DNA of 64,000 nt from Nothophaeocryptopus gaeumannii (lineage: Eukaryota; Ascomycota; Dothideomycetes; Mycosphaerellales; Mycosphaerellaceae). Below are positions 52,617-63,543 of this stretch, one piece after another. The position numbers were made by a program, and so were the translations under genes. Numbering within the stretch: the first letter of the stretch is position 1; every line of letters starts with the position of its first letter. The stretch spans positions 496,001 through 560,000 of the forward strand of contig JASISA010000022.1 of assembly GCA_031771865.1 (NCBI GenBank). Reading direction: 5' to 3'. The notes under the pieces are model-generated. The model was not told the origin of the DNA. It saw only the letters and a list, made by a program, of their open reading frames with translations, and searched no databases.

Positions 52617-54330
52617 GTAAGCTCCTAAACCCCCTCTAACCTACCGCTATAGAGCTCTTATAGTATTAGATATTTCCTATTATCCTGCGTATTGCCGCTT
52701 AGAGGCTAGGGGGATAGTCGTCGTTCCTCCTCCTAAGCCCCTCGAAGTCTTACCGCTTCCAAGTCCGTCTCTTATTTATAGTACTTTATAATAGTCCGTT
52801 CTCGTGTTCTCGTGTATAGATAGTCGGGTTAGGCAGTATTAGCGATATTGGCAGAGTTAATAGTGAGACATGTGGTGTAGTGTGAAGTCGGCTGCATGCC
52901 TAAGGCTGCGATCACCTGGTGTCTCCTCGATTTTAGACTAATCACAGCCTGGCTTGGCAGTCAGCGGATTTGTATGGGTAGTCAGCTTCGCCGCCTGCAC
53001 CCCCCATGGTCGCAATACACACGATATATATATACAGACAGCAATATAGAGTGTAGAAAGTTGATTGTAACCTCGCTTCGACCTATCGTTGCTAGATGGT
53101 AGGATGTTGGATTCCTGGCCTTGGGCTAGTAACATCACTGAGTATCTCTTGGATTATAAAGAAAGTCGATAATGCCACTTGCCTCCTCAGTGTTTCAGCC
53201 GTGCGACGGACGCTTCGCAGATTCCTCTTCGGCTTCCCTTAACAAAGACGCGATAAGCTGGCTTTGGAAGCGGTGCAACGTAGGTTGTGCGTTGGACGGC
53301 GTGGTGATCGTCAGCGCGGTTTGTCTGTGTATCCTGTCAAAGTTCTGCAGGTCCGAGATGCTGGGAAGGGCACGGGGTACACGGGTACAACTATGCTGCT
53401 ACACACGGTAGGGGCCGGCATCTCTTCCGTAACATATCATATGTGCGATATGCTGTTCGAGGGGTGGAATAATGGAAGATCAAACCTCGAAGGCACTGCG
53501 ACCAGGTCAGAAGAATGAAGGAAGTCAATGGTGAATGATTGCACATGCCATGTGCGAGCTCCTTTCGATTGTCATCCTGCCCAAATTCATGTCAAGTCGT
53601 AGAGGATGGAGCCTAATTGGAAAATCACGATCAGGCAAAGCAACATTCTATTCAAAACAGCCACAGTGGCACGCCTAGCATCGTCATCTTTGAAGCAGAT
53701 TCCAGCCAAAGCGCTTGCGCAGGTCTCCTTCACATTACTCAGCTGCAACAATGCCGGTGAGTTGAAACAGCGCGTCCTCGTGATCTCTCACGGTGCAGCT
53801 TACGATGATGGAGAAGGCGCCAGCCGGTTGGCTCTTGCGATTCTGCAGGGTTCGAAGCTATGGAGAGGGAGAGAGAGCGTGGACATGACGCGAGGATCTC
53901 AGGTGTTGACGGAATGCGGGAAAGCGTTCTCCAGGTCCGCATTGCAGTCTCCAGCAACCATGCTTCTTTCGAGTCGAGTGAACTGAGCGAAGGAGTTGTT
54001 GGCATTGGAGATACAGCATGCAGCATGCAGCATTTGCAGCAGATAGTGCTGACGTGGAAACGGATCACGCAGATTATGAGGATTTTGTGGAGAGTGGAGT
54101 CGATAGTGCGAGGTCAGCGGAGAGACACATTGTATGTCATGCTTCGCTGAAGGGGTGTGTAGAAGCGACTGCTGGAGGATATGTCCCGGTAGGAGAAGGT
54201 GATGATGATGATATTGTGATTGGTTTTAATTACACGACTGTGGTGGTATCATCTCCAAGCGATCTGCCGTTATCCTACACCACCTAAGCGGCGATCATTT
54301 ATCGGGTATTTTGACAAAACTGCATACTCT
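52617..54330. other. Intergenic; RIP sequence to about 52.85 kb, then normal sequence
   Basis: The block TTGCCGCTTAG...GGGGGATAGTC, present left of the LINE at about 49907-49933, recurs at about 52689-52722. This points to a repeated motif in the sequence the LINE inserted into. From 52.9 kb composition is normal. Frames at 53606-53986 and 54018-54287 have no recognisable features and are not called. Confidence 0.45.
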
Positions 54331-55462
54331 TCAAACTGACTGCTCAGCACGAGCAGCGCTGTTGTCAACCTTGCCGCGTCGCTCGCGACCCTTTTCGGAC
54401 CATGGGAAGTGGGCGACTGGAATAATGAAGAACGAGTTGCTGGGATCGGCCATACCGGCGAAGGCGTTGTACCTGAGCATCGTGTCAGATATGTTCACGA
54501 ATAATCATCAGACTGGGAGATACACACCAGGCCGCAAATGCAGCGATGATGCCAAAAGCGCCACCAGCACGCAGCAGGGGAATGTTTGGTCCCTCGCTGT
54601 TGAAGTCAAGGTAGGCGATTCCGAGCATCAGGAAGGCAAGATCAAGGGTCAAGAACAAGAAGCTGAAGGCAACGGTGGATCGGAGGGTGAGGAGCAGGAG
54701 GAGGAAGGTGAAGATGAACCAGCCCTATTGCTGTTAGTGCCGTGTCTGAAACGTTTTACTCTGGTCTTTCTTACGATCAAGTAGAGACCAAAAGAGTTCA
54801 GGAACTCGGCTGGTGACCCTCCAGTTGCCGCGTCCTCAAGAGTTGACGCAATCTGGAAACCGCCAGGAGTCAAGATAATTGCAGTGCCAATCCAGAAGCC
54901 ACCGTAGGAAGAGAGGGCAGTGGCACCGAAGGTGTTACCAATAGCCATTTCCCTAGATTCAAATCAGTCCAAGATTGCGGTATTCTTCACGGCGCGATTT
55001 CAAGAACATACCACATGCCAGCGAGCAGCTGGACGAGACCGCCGTATCCAAAAGCAGCACCAACGACAATATTGGGCATGCTAAGGCCTCGGGTTCCCAA
55101 GTTGATGCATGACAACACGAAAGTTGTCAGAGCGAAGGCAGACAGTCCAAGTGGTGCTGGGTTGGCGAACTGACCCTGTCAGCCTTTACATGAGAATACG
55201 AGGAGAGCACGGGGGAACTCACTTTGCGGTCTGCTGTAGTCTTGTAAAGGCCTGGCTGGAGCTCACCACCGAAGGCGGCCAGGCGGACGGATTCGCCAGT
55301 GTTCACATGCGCCAACGGGTTTCCGCCGTAGTCGTATGGCCGTCGCTGCTGAGCAACTCCGGTTGAGGCATGATCGTGAGAAGCCGTGCCATTGATACCG
55401 TTTTGGTGCAGCTTCTCTGGCTCACCCTCGCGGATGGCGTTCTGTTCCTGCGCGGTCGACAT
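54331..55462 (-). CDS. Acetate transporter, GPR1/FUN34/YaaH (ATO) family
   Basis: 306 aa from five exons, complement(join(54331..54472,54528..54724,54775..54952,55012..55175,55223..55462)), 921 nt; introns 47-59 bp with CTAAC/CTGAC branch sites. A hydrophilic N-terminus of about 90 residues leads to the family signature FANPAPLGLSAFALTTFVLS. Six membrane helices follow, including FGYGGLVQLLAGMWEMAIGN, SYGGFWIGTAIIL, FLLLLLTLRSTVAFSFLFLT and GGAFGIIAAFAAWYNAFAGM. The end HFPWSEKGRERRG is typical of fungal members. AcpA/Ato-type proteins import acetate or export ammonium at the plasma membrane. No anomaly. Confidence 0.93.
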
Positions 55463-57214
55463 GATTAGGTCGTTAGGTGCTGTAGAGAAAGACGCGGGAG
55501 AAAGGATCGGATGGGGCCTTTCCTCGTCAACAGGTGTACAAAGAGCCCTTTGACGGTGTGTACAGGGTGTGACGGAGTAAGGGAGCGGGATAGGGGAGCT
55601 GACGGACGTGTCTATATAGTAGGTAGGAAGCTAAACTGGCAACGCGGTCCTCCGTCTTTGAAGGACGCGGCGCTCGATGGACCACGAACATAATGCGGTC
55701 GGTCAAGACTAACCCAACGGTGCTAAGGCATTAGGTCTGTGGAGAACTTCCCTTGCCGTCTCCATAGCACGATGGAGCTAGGCCGGGAAGGTTGTGGATA
55801 GTATGGGGACGAGCCAATAGAGCAGGAGCAGCAGTAGTTCGGCAAATTAGAGAGCCATGTCAAGTGCATGAGAGCAGCCGTCGATCCTGCGGTCCTGCCT
55901 GCTGGCTCCGTCTGACCGTCGGCCTGCGGGTCCCCCAGTGTCGCAGCGCGCTCAGCGCAGAGGAGAGGTGCGCGGTGAAGTGGTTGCCGAAGCTTCCTGG
56001 CGAGCACAGACAAGCGTTGGACGAGAGCGCCATCTGCATCCACGAAAGCCACCTAACACCTACGTCCTCGGAGAGTGTTTCGGCCGGATTCAAACATAAG
56101 GGTACCAGCAAGCAAGCAAACAACGAGCGCAAACAACGAAGGCGCTGGCCGTAAAAACAGTCGAGAGAGTAAGGGGCCATTCTGTCAGGACAGCATCGCC
56201 GTCTTCCTTCATGACTGCATCGATGTCCACATCCAGAGGGAGCTGTCTAGGTGTATTGGCCGCTGGACAAGCAGTCAGCGTCGTCGATGACGCCGGGGAA
56301 GAGGATGGACGCATGGAGTGAGCATGTGCTCTCCGCGAAAATGTGGGTTGACGTATGACCCAAGACAATTTGACTTGCAGACAAGCTCGTCCAAACGGCG
56401 TAGCGGCTAAACTCTGTCTGCGCGATCATCCTCCCGGCGCATCGTGCTGCTCGTGCATTCTTGAGGCAAGGGAAGCTGGTCCTCTGGACCATGCGGGCCT
56501 GGACGCCAGCATGCTCGCCGTACTATGTACTATGCTTCCAACCTGCCAACCGCATGCTGCACTCGTGGCAGACGATCGCATAGCGGTCTTGAGGGCACTG
56601 GCAGACGCATCATTCGCGCGCAAAGTAGCTTCGAAGCCAACCAATTTGTCATTGTACATGCGCGTGCATGCATGCCATTTTCGGGCGGCGGCGGTAGCGG
56701 CGGCGCACAATAATATCATAATGCAGTCGCAGTCCTGTCAGTCTCAGGCTCAGGCTCAGGCTCGGCACGAACAATTGCGAGCAGACTCAGATGCACGGCT
56801 CGCTTGGGCTTCTGGCTTCCTCGGCCAAGCTGGTGGCTGGTGGCTGGATGAACGCGAGCCCGCCTGCAAACACGGAGGACGTGCCGAAGCGAGGTCTGGG
56901 GTAGAATAGTTTTAGAAGTGCGAATTTATCAATCCAGCCGATCCAGCTTGCCAGCTTCCGTCGTCTTGGCCGCACTCGACAAAAGCACCCAACTTGGATC
57001 AAACAAGCAACCAACGAAGCACTTCAAGCACTTCAAGCACTACCACGAGTGCACAACTGCCTCCTGTTCAAGACGCGTGGATACCGGGATATCTATGGCC
57101 ACCGCACTCTGGCTGCTGCGGATGTACGCTGTGCTGCAAAGCCCACTCTTCCTCAGACGAGCCTCGACTCCCTACCTTCGCTTTTCTTGCGCCGCACTTC
57201 TCAACAGCGTACGC
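55463..57214. other. Intergenic, no supported gene
   Basis: 1.75 kb between the ATO start and the 3' end of the SDR gene. A CAGGCT repeat (CAGGCTCAGGCTCAGGCTCGG) lies at about 56743-56765 and AAGCACTTC repeats at about 57017-57042. Open frames of up to 184 codons here are repetitive or on opposing strands and are not supported. Confidence 0.45.
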
Positions 57215-58350
57215 TCAATTTGCCGTTATGCCACCGTCAGCGGTCACCGTGGCTAGGAGAATGCATTAGCACTCGCACCAGGTCTCTGACATGGTATACG
57301 TGGCTGCAAAGCACATGCTCACCTCCGTTGATCATCTCAGCATCTTCTGAGCAGAGATATGCCACCAGCTTTGCCATACTTTTCAGATCGGCAAAACCTC
57401 CTTCCCAATCGCCAACTGAAAGAATCAGTCTTTTCACTGCCAAGATTCCATGACACTGCCTGAGGACTTACAAGCTTGCTTCATGAGACCCATGCCCTCC
57501 ATATTGAATTTTCCGTCACTCAGTGCATTGCCAATGTTCGTTTGCATAGCCCCAGCTGCGATGGCGTTGCACCTGATCCCCTTGAGGCGATAGAATGCTG
57601 CAGTATTCTTCGTCAGACCTATCAACCCTGCCTATAATGCAGTCCCTTTGTTAGTATCTGTGCGCAATATCTCTTCACTAGATATGCTCACCTTGGATGC
57701 AGTGTAAGCAGCACCTGTTACCGTAGTCAATACGCGGTCGCACGGAGAGGCAATATGTCAGTCTTACCGTTGGCAAAGCCCTTAAACGATGCGACGGATG
57801 CAATGTTCACGATCGAGCCTTTCTTCTGTGCCCGAAGCATACTGTTCACAGCTCGCTTCGTTACTGACATGGGAGCGGCTAGAGCGGGGGTGGTAAGCCT
57901 TGGTCTAGAAGGCCTCAACACTTGACATGTCATACTCAGGTTGACGGCAATACAACGATCCCACTCTGGCCTCTCCATGCTTCCAGCGGGATTGAACTTG
58001 TCTATCACACCGGCCGAGTTGACGACCTTTGCACGATATGCAGTCAGCAAATACCCAGGGTCCGACTTGGTGTAATTGTCGGCTCGTACATAATCGAAGA
58101 CGCCGAACTTGCGCTCGGCCTGCATAAAGAGGTCGTCCAAACCCGACTCGGAGGTGATGTCCGTCTTGATGGCGAGAGTCTTCCTAGCGTGAGTAGAAGC
58201 GACCTTGTCGACAAAGTCCGCAAGCAGCTGCTCATTGATGTCGCAGACAACAACGTTGGCACCGAGGTCGGCAAAGTTCTCTGCAATGGCTCTGCCCAAT
58301 CCGCCCCCTGCGCCTGTGACGAGCACTGTCTTATTGCCGTGGTGTGCCAT
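57215..58350 (-). CDS. Short-chain dehydrogenase/reductase
   Basis: 258 aa from seven exons, complement(join(57215..57252,57323..57415,57472..57631,57692..57714,57768..57878,57936..58026,58090..58350)), 777 nt; introns 53-70 bp. Exon 4 is only 23 nt and encodes the catalytic Y-T-A-S-K. Classical SDR features: TGAGGGLGRAIAENF (cofactor Gly motif), ANVVVCDINEQ (Asp after beta-2 favours NAD(H)), VVNSAGV, GSIVNIASVASF (catalytic Ser region), AYTASKAGLIGLTKN (Tyr, Lys), and a C-terminus MINGATVTADGGITAN. Cytosolic by sequence. The substrate is not predictable; the neighbouring genes give no pathway context. Confidence 0.93.
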
Positions 58351-59221
58351 GTCTGTCTTGAGGCGTGCCGGGCGTGCTCGAGGGTTCTCAGTCTAATCTG
58401 TCAGAATGATCGATTATTGTCTGTAGTTGAGGAGCTCTAGCTGAGAGTCAAGTGCCGCGCCGTCTGCGCTGCTTACTCTACCAGTGACCTCTCCGGATAG
58501 TAAGGCTGCTAAGTCTGCACGCGCTTGGCTTTCAATTCACTGGGAATAGGTGCCGTTCGATTTCATACGTTACTCGAGCTTGCTGCCCTGGACAGCAGGA
58601 GTCCCGTCATGTCTTGGCTTTGTACGAGGTGTACGAGGGTGGACACGCGCTTTCATCATCCACCGCATATGCAAAGCAGCATTGGCAACGCGATGGCGGG
58701 GCATGAGCAAATAGGCACCCAGGCGTCTCTTCCCCGTCCCTGCGGTTCCATGTTGTAGGAGATGTGTATCATCGAGGTAACAAGTAGAGTGAAGCCTGAA
58801 TCACCTTTTAGGGCTGGCCAACACGTCGAGCTTGCAGGTATTTGAGAAGGAGACACTTTTCTTGTCTCAAGCTCATCTGGCTGTTTGCGGAAGCAATGAT
58901 CAATATTCCTTCTTGCAGCGCGATCGATGGCATTGCATTGGACCGGGCAATGATTGGCTCGTCGTACATCCCAACTTCAGGCGGCAGGTTCCCGTGAATA
59001 TACTCTCTATGGCCATGTCCCTACATATAGTGAGGTCTTCACCTGATCGTAGTCTGGCTTCAGCAAACAATTGCAGTCGAGAGAGCTCCCACATACCTGA
59101 ACAGTACATGTTCAGGCATGCGGACTGACATCAAAGCATATACCTAAGCTCTCGCTCCACGCCCAGCATCTCGACATCCCATACACCACAGCTCCTGCGC
59201 GACAGTCCAGCAACATTGAAC
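58351..59221. other. Divergent promoter region of the SDR and AAA genes
   Basis: 871 bp with no supported gene. Confidence 0.5.
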
Positions 59222-60841
59222 ATGACCGCGAGCAAGCCAATCGGCCCGTCGAGCGCCGCGCGCAACGAGACCTCCAAGCGCTACTTCGAGCATTCCTCCG
59301 CCGAACGCATCAACACTGACGCCGTGATCGTCGAGAGCATCCGCGCCGAGTACCCAGAGCTGCACCTCACCATTGTTCCTGAGGCGCTCTGCAATATTCT
59401 AGCCTACGCCGCCGCTGGTAACGCAGGGGTCGCGCCCGTCGACAATGCAAAAGACCGGCTGTCATGGCGTCAATACATCCCTCCAGCCTCGCGCTTGAAC
59501 GGCAAGGGCATTCTGGCCGATCTAGTCAAGTTTGGCAAGTATCTGGTCGACTGGCGTAACAGAGAGTATGTTATGTACGTGGTGGAGGGAAGAGACGGCT
59601 CTGTGTACTCCCCACACGTGGTCATCCAATACCTGCTCTCATCATCCGTTGAGGCAACCAACTCGCTCATCCTCGAGGCAGGAGCATATGGCAACACGCT
59701 CCACGATGAGATTTGGGTCTGGGACGGTGGTTTCTGGCAGAAGAGCGCGGAGCTGTACGAAGCTGTAGGAAAGGCCAGCTGGGACGATGTCATACTTGAG
59801 GAAGGCAAGAAGAAGGCTATCCGATATGATGTGGATAACTTCTTCGACAGCCGCGACGTCTACGAAAGGCTGAAAGTACCTTGGAAGAGGGGCGTCATTT
59901 ACTATGGTCCTCCGGGTAAGTCTGCCTGGTAGATCGGTGCAGGGCGAATATGCTCCTCCGCAGTGTCTTGCCCAACATCTGAGACTGACGTGCCTGTTCT
60001 GACAACCACCAGGCAACGGCAAGACAATCAGTGTCAAAGCCATCATGAACCAGCTGTATAGCCGCAAAGAGCCTGTCCCAACCCTGTACGTGAAAACGCT
60101 AAGCTCGTTTGCGGGGCCCGAGTATAGCATCAATCAGATCTTCGTCAAAGCTCGGCGCACGGCGCCGTGCCTGCTCGTTTTCGAGGATCTTGACAGTATT
60201 GTCACAGACGAGGTGCGCTCGTACTTTCTGAATGCTGTAGACGGTATTCAGAAAAACGATGGGATCCTCATGGTAAGGCTATCTAACGTTGATCGCGCCG
60301 TCCCTTCCTCTGCTGACTTGCTCAGATCGGCTCCACGAACCATCTCGATCGGCTCGACCCAGGTATCGCTAAGCGGCCATCGCGCTTCGACCGGAAATAT
60401 TTGTTCCCAAATCCAGACGAGAAGGAGAGGACGATGTATATGAAGTACTGGCAACGAAAATTGGCAGGTAACAAGGACCTCGACTTCCCAGACAAGCTAT
60501 GCCCCGCGGTGGCCAAGATCACAGACTCCTTCTCTTTCGCATACCTGCAAGAGGTCATGGTTGCTAGCCTGCTAGCAATCGCAAGAGACGCAGATGCATA
60601 TGCCGAGAGGACATGCCTCGAGTGCCTCGAAGTACACGCAAAACCAAATAGTGGATCAAGCTGTGACCGACAAAGTCTAAGGCCGTTTAGGGGATTGTAC
60701 GACTACGTCTGGCTGTGCCGACAGACAGACGAAGAAGATCCTGATCTCGACAGCTACGTACTCTGGCGTGAGGTCAAGAAACAAGTTAGGCTACTGCGGG
60801 AAGAAATGGGCGATGAAAAAGGCAACAGCCTAAGGCGATGA
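59222..60841 (+). CDS. AAA ATPase of a fungal family with an N-terminal DUF
   Basis: 489 aa, join(59222..59915,60013..60272,60326..60841), 1470 nt; introns 97 and 53 bp, the first splitting the Walker A motif. The N-terminal 230 residues (YVVEGRDGSVYSPHVVIQYL, EIWVWDGGFWQKSAELYEAV) form the domain usual in this fungal AAA group. The ATPase core has VIYYGPPGNGKT (Walker A), CLLVFEDLDSIVTDEV (Walker B), IGSTNHLDRLDPGIAKRPSR (sensor 1 and Arg finger) and RKYLFPNPDEKER. No membrane segment or targeting signal. The cellular role is unknown; the overall build resembles BCS1/26S-type single-AAA proteins. The stop TGA lies in the second copy of a 25-bp tandem repeat (see findings). Confidence 0.88.
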
Positions 60842-60858
60842 AAAAGGCAATAGCCTAA
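60809..60858. repeat. 25-bp tandem duplication spanning the AAA gene stop codon
   Basis: Two copies (60809-60833, 60834-60858) of GGCGATGAAAAAGGCAACAG plus CCTAA, with one difference (C to T), followed by a partial third GGCGATGA. The first copy is coding (GDEKGNSL). The 25-bp period shifts the frame, and the second copy supplies the stop at 60839-60841. Confidence 0.85.
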
Positions 60859-61113
60859 GGCGATGATTCACCTAAGGCGCGTGCTGCATCTCGGATTGCG
60901 AAAATAGCGAAGAGCGCTGCAACTATATCTTATACAAGTTGTTACCTCCCACGTTCTAGTAACAACGGGCTTAGATTCCATTTTTGCGATTCGAGGAACG
61001 CGTGTCTTAATACACTATAGACGTAGTATATAGTAACGGTAATAGTATTTATAGTATTAAAACGTGTAGAGTTTCAAAGTCTTAATAACTAAGGACCCTA
61101 ATACTAATATAGG

Positions 61114-61480
61114 TGTTACGGTTCGTGCTGGGTCCTTGCCCAGTGCGAGGTCACGTGTTACTGATCGTAAGGTACGAGACCGAGCAGAGCCTCCTGATCA
61201 CCCTGATCAGGATGATCACCTCTCCCTAGGCGATCAGTCTGATCACACTGATCACCCCTCCCTAGGCGATAAGTCTGATCACACTGATCACCTAAAGTCT
61301 CTTATGTATTTAGGAACGATGGTTGACTAGCAATCATCGTGTTCAACTCATGTTACAATCTCACTGATTGGAATAAGCCAAGACTTCCTTCACTTCGTTC
61401 CACTTGCCGACGCATTCTCCAAAGAAGCCATTCCACGTGATTAAGCGAGTCACCTGACAAGCGAGATACCGTGCGTAACA
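61114..61480. mobile_element. Solo LTR 1 with 5-bp target duplication
   Basis: 367 bp beginning TGTTACGG and ending GCGTAACA (TG...CA with a 7-bp inverted end TGTTACG/CGTAACA). It is flanked by ATAGG at 61109-61113 and 61481-61485. It contains two copies of a roughly 36-bp repeat (CTCCCTAGGCGATCAGTCTG...) rich in TGATCA palindromes at about 61222-61292. No RIP bias, in contrast to its surroundings. Confidence 0.88.
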
Positions 61481-61899
61481 ATAGGAGTCGCGCTATAATC
61501 GGAATAGTTCTTTTAAATAAATAGGCTAGAATATCTCCTACTTTAAATAGTTAAGAGATAAAAGTAGAAAGTAACTCTAGCGCCTATAAGGTTAGCTTTT
61601 AACTTTAGCTACTTATAAGAGCGTACGCGAATTAATTTTAACTTAATATAGGCTTTATTTATTACTAAATAGATAAAGAGCTACTTTTAACTAGATAGTT
61701 ACCTAATTTTATAAGATTTTTAAGATAGATATACTAGTTTAGAAATATCTAGAAGAACTAATATAGGAAGAGAACTAAGTTATAGATCTTAGAGACTTTA
61801 TATATAATATAACTATACCTTAATACTATAGTACCTAGGCTATAGTCGTAGCCTAATAGCTAGCCTAGCTGTCTAGTATTAAAGTATAAAGAGCTACGT

Positions 61900-62735
61900 A
61901 CTCCCTTAAGATTCACGTAGATAACGAAGCGACTAGGGCTAAGCTTAGGGATACTAAAGCTACCCGGATTATTTCGCGTTTTACTATAGAAGGAGGGAAC
62001 TAGGCATATATAGTCGTAGTTAAGAAGGTCCCTAATAGACTAGTTCTTACGACTACGGACCCTATAGTAAGGAACCGAATAGTAGTAGATACCTAAGGCC
62101 TAGGTAAGGTCTTAAAGGAGGTAAGAATAGCCTAGAAAACCTTCCTAGTCCAAGTCTACTTTATTATAGTTATAGGAAACGACCTTACTATATAGCGGAT
62201 CTAGTTAATTAAGGAAGACAACAAGCGGCTAATACCCGGAATCCAAGTATAGAATACCTAGTAGAAGGGCTAGAAAGCTATAGTAATAGGAATAAAGAAA
62301 TAGAGTACTCTAGTAGTCGAACTAAAGATAGTAGAAGCTACTAGAGCTATAGTAGAGAAGGGTATTATTATCTCTAGAGTACTCTACGATACTAAAGAAT
62401 AGGACTACTAATAGATAATAATATAGTACTTTAAGTACTAAAGATATAGCTATATTAGTATAAGGTATATAAACGGTATAGTATATGTAAGGTATAGAGG
62501 AAGCTATAATATAAGAGAATATGCGTACGCGAAGCTTATAGAGATAGACCGATTAAAGTATAGTAAATATAGAAACTATAGTTAGAACTACCTAGCTTAG
62601 TACTATATATGCTTAAAGAGACGAGTAATTAAGGATAAGATTTAGAGTATAAAGAAGATAGGGGCGAGCTATATAGCTAAGCTAACCTATAGTACTCCTA
62701 GCTCTACTTCTCCTCTACCTTCCCCTCCTCTATAG
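61900..62735 (+). pseudogene. LINE gag relic with zinc-knuckle Cys/His codons changed to Tyr
   Basis: One frame (for example EATRAKLRDTKATRIISRFT from 61926) runs through many TAG stops to TAG near 62735. At 62427-62465 the spacing Y-x2-Y-x4-Y-x4-Y replaces C-x2-C-x4-H-x4-C. A second array (YVRYRGSYNIREY) and a third (YSKYRNYS) follow with the same substitution. TGT/TGC to TAT/TAC and CAC/CAT to TAC/TAT are the G-to-A and C-to-T changes that RIP makes. Comparison with the intact knuckles at 9382-9705 supports the reading. Confidence 0.8.
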
Positions 62736-63222
62736 TAAGGAGCGAATAGGGAGGGAGAGGACTAAATAGCTACCCGGATAAGCTACGAATATGTCCTAGG
62801 TAGGAGGCTAATAGGAATAGTAGTAGAGAAGCGAATACTATAGAGGTTTAGGAGGCTAGTTAGAGTAGTAAATAGGGCTAAGACTATTATACTAGAGTAA
62901 GGACAAGGGTTAATCTAACGAGTAATACAGCGGGATTAACTACTAGCTAGTACCTAATAAATACATAACCGATACTAAGTATACTATAGGTAAACGTACG
63001 GAAATTATAGGCTACCTACTAGTAGTTACTCGATAATTGCTAGAAAGACATTCTCGCTATCTAGGAGCTATATACTAACCTAAGTAATATAAGAATAGTT
63101 ATATATCTAAAGTACTATACTATTATAGAGGAAGATAAAGATAGGAGGGTCGTATTCTACGTCTATAAGAAGTATAGCCTATCCGAATAGTCGTACCGGA
63201 TTATAAGTAATTAGAAGATCCT

Positions 63223-63538
63223 TGTCACGGGCGTGGCCCGGTGACACCTGAACACCTGGATGCACGTGGTTTGGATGCTTGGTAGTGTACCAAGCATCCG
63301 GATGAACTTCGGCCGAGCCTCGGGGCTCGACTAGCATCATGTGACAGAGCCACGTGACTCTGCCAAGACCCGGAGAAGAGTTTCTTCTCGACGCGCAAAG
63401 ATCCGGTCTTCGACTCTTTGCGCTACGTCCTGTCAATAGGATTGACCTATATGGTTAATACAGTGTCTATCCAACCTGTCCGTAGCTCCCTGTACCGTTT
63501 GTGATTAGTAACCTACTTCCCGACTCCGGCCTATAACA
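63223..63538. mobile_element. Solo LTR 2 with 5-bp target duplication
   Basis: 316 bp starting TGTCACGGGCGTGGCCCGGT (itself a near-palindrome with TGACA) and ending CGGCCTATAACA. It is flanked by ATCCT at 63218-63222 and 63539-63543. Removing it with one ATCCT rejoins the RIP-mutated frame across the junction. Composition is normal, so it inserted after the LINE was mutated. Different sequence from LTR 1. Confidence 0.85.
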
Positions 63539-63543
63539 ATCCT

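Noticed and set aside
53606..54287. Two plus-strand open frames between the LINE and the acetate transporter
   Set aside because: No recognisable motifs, overlapping opposite frames, and no splice signals joining them.
63179..63436. Minus-strand open frame near the right end
   Set aside because: It lies mostly inside solo LTR 2 and crosses its boundary, so it is a chance frame.
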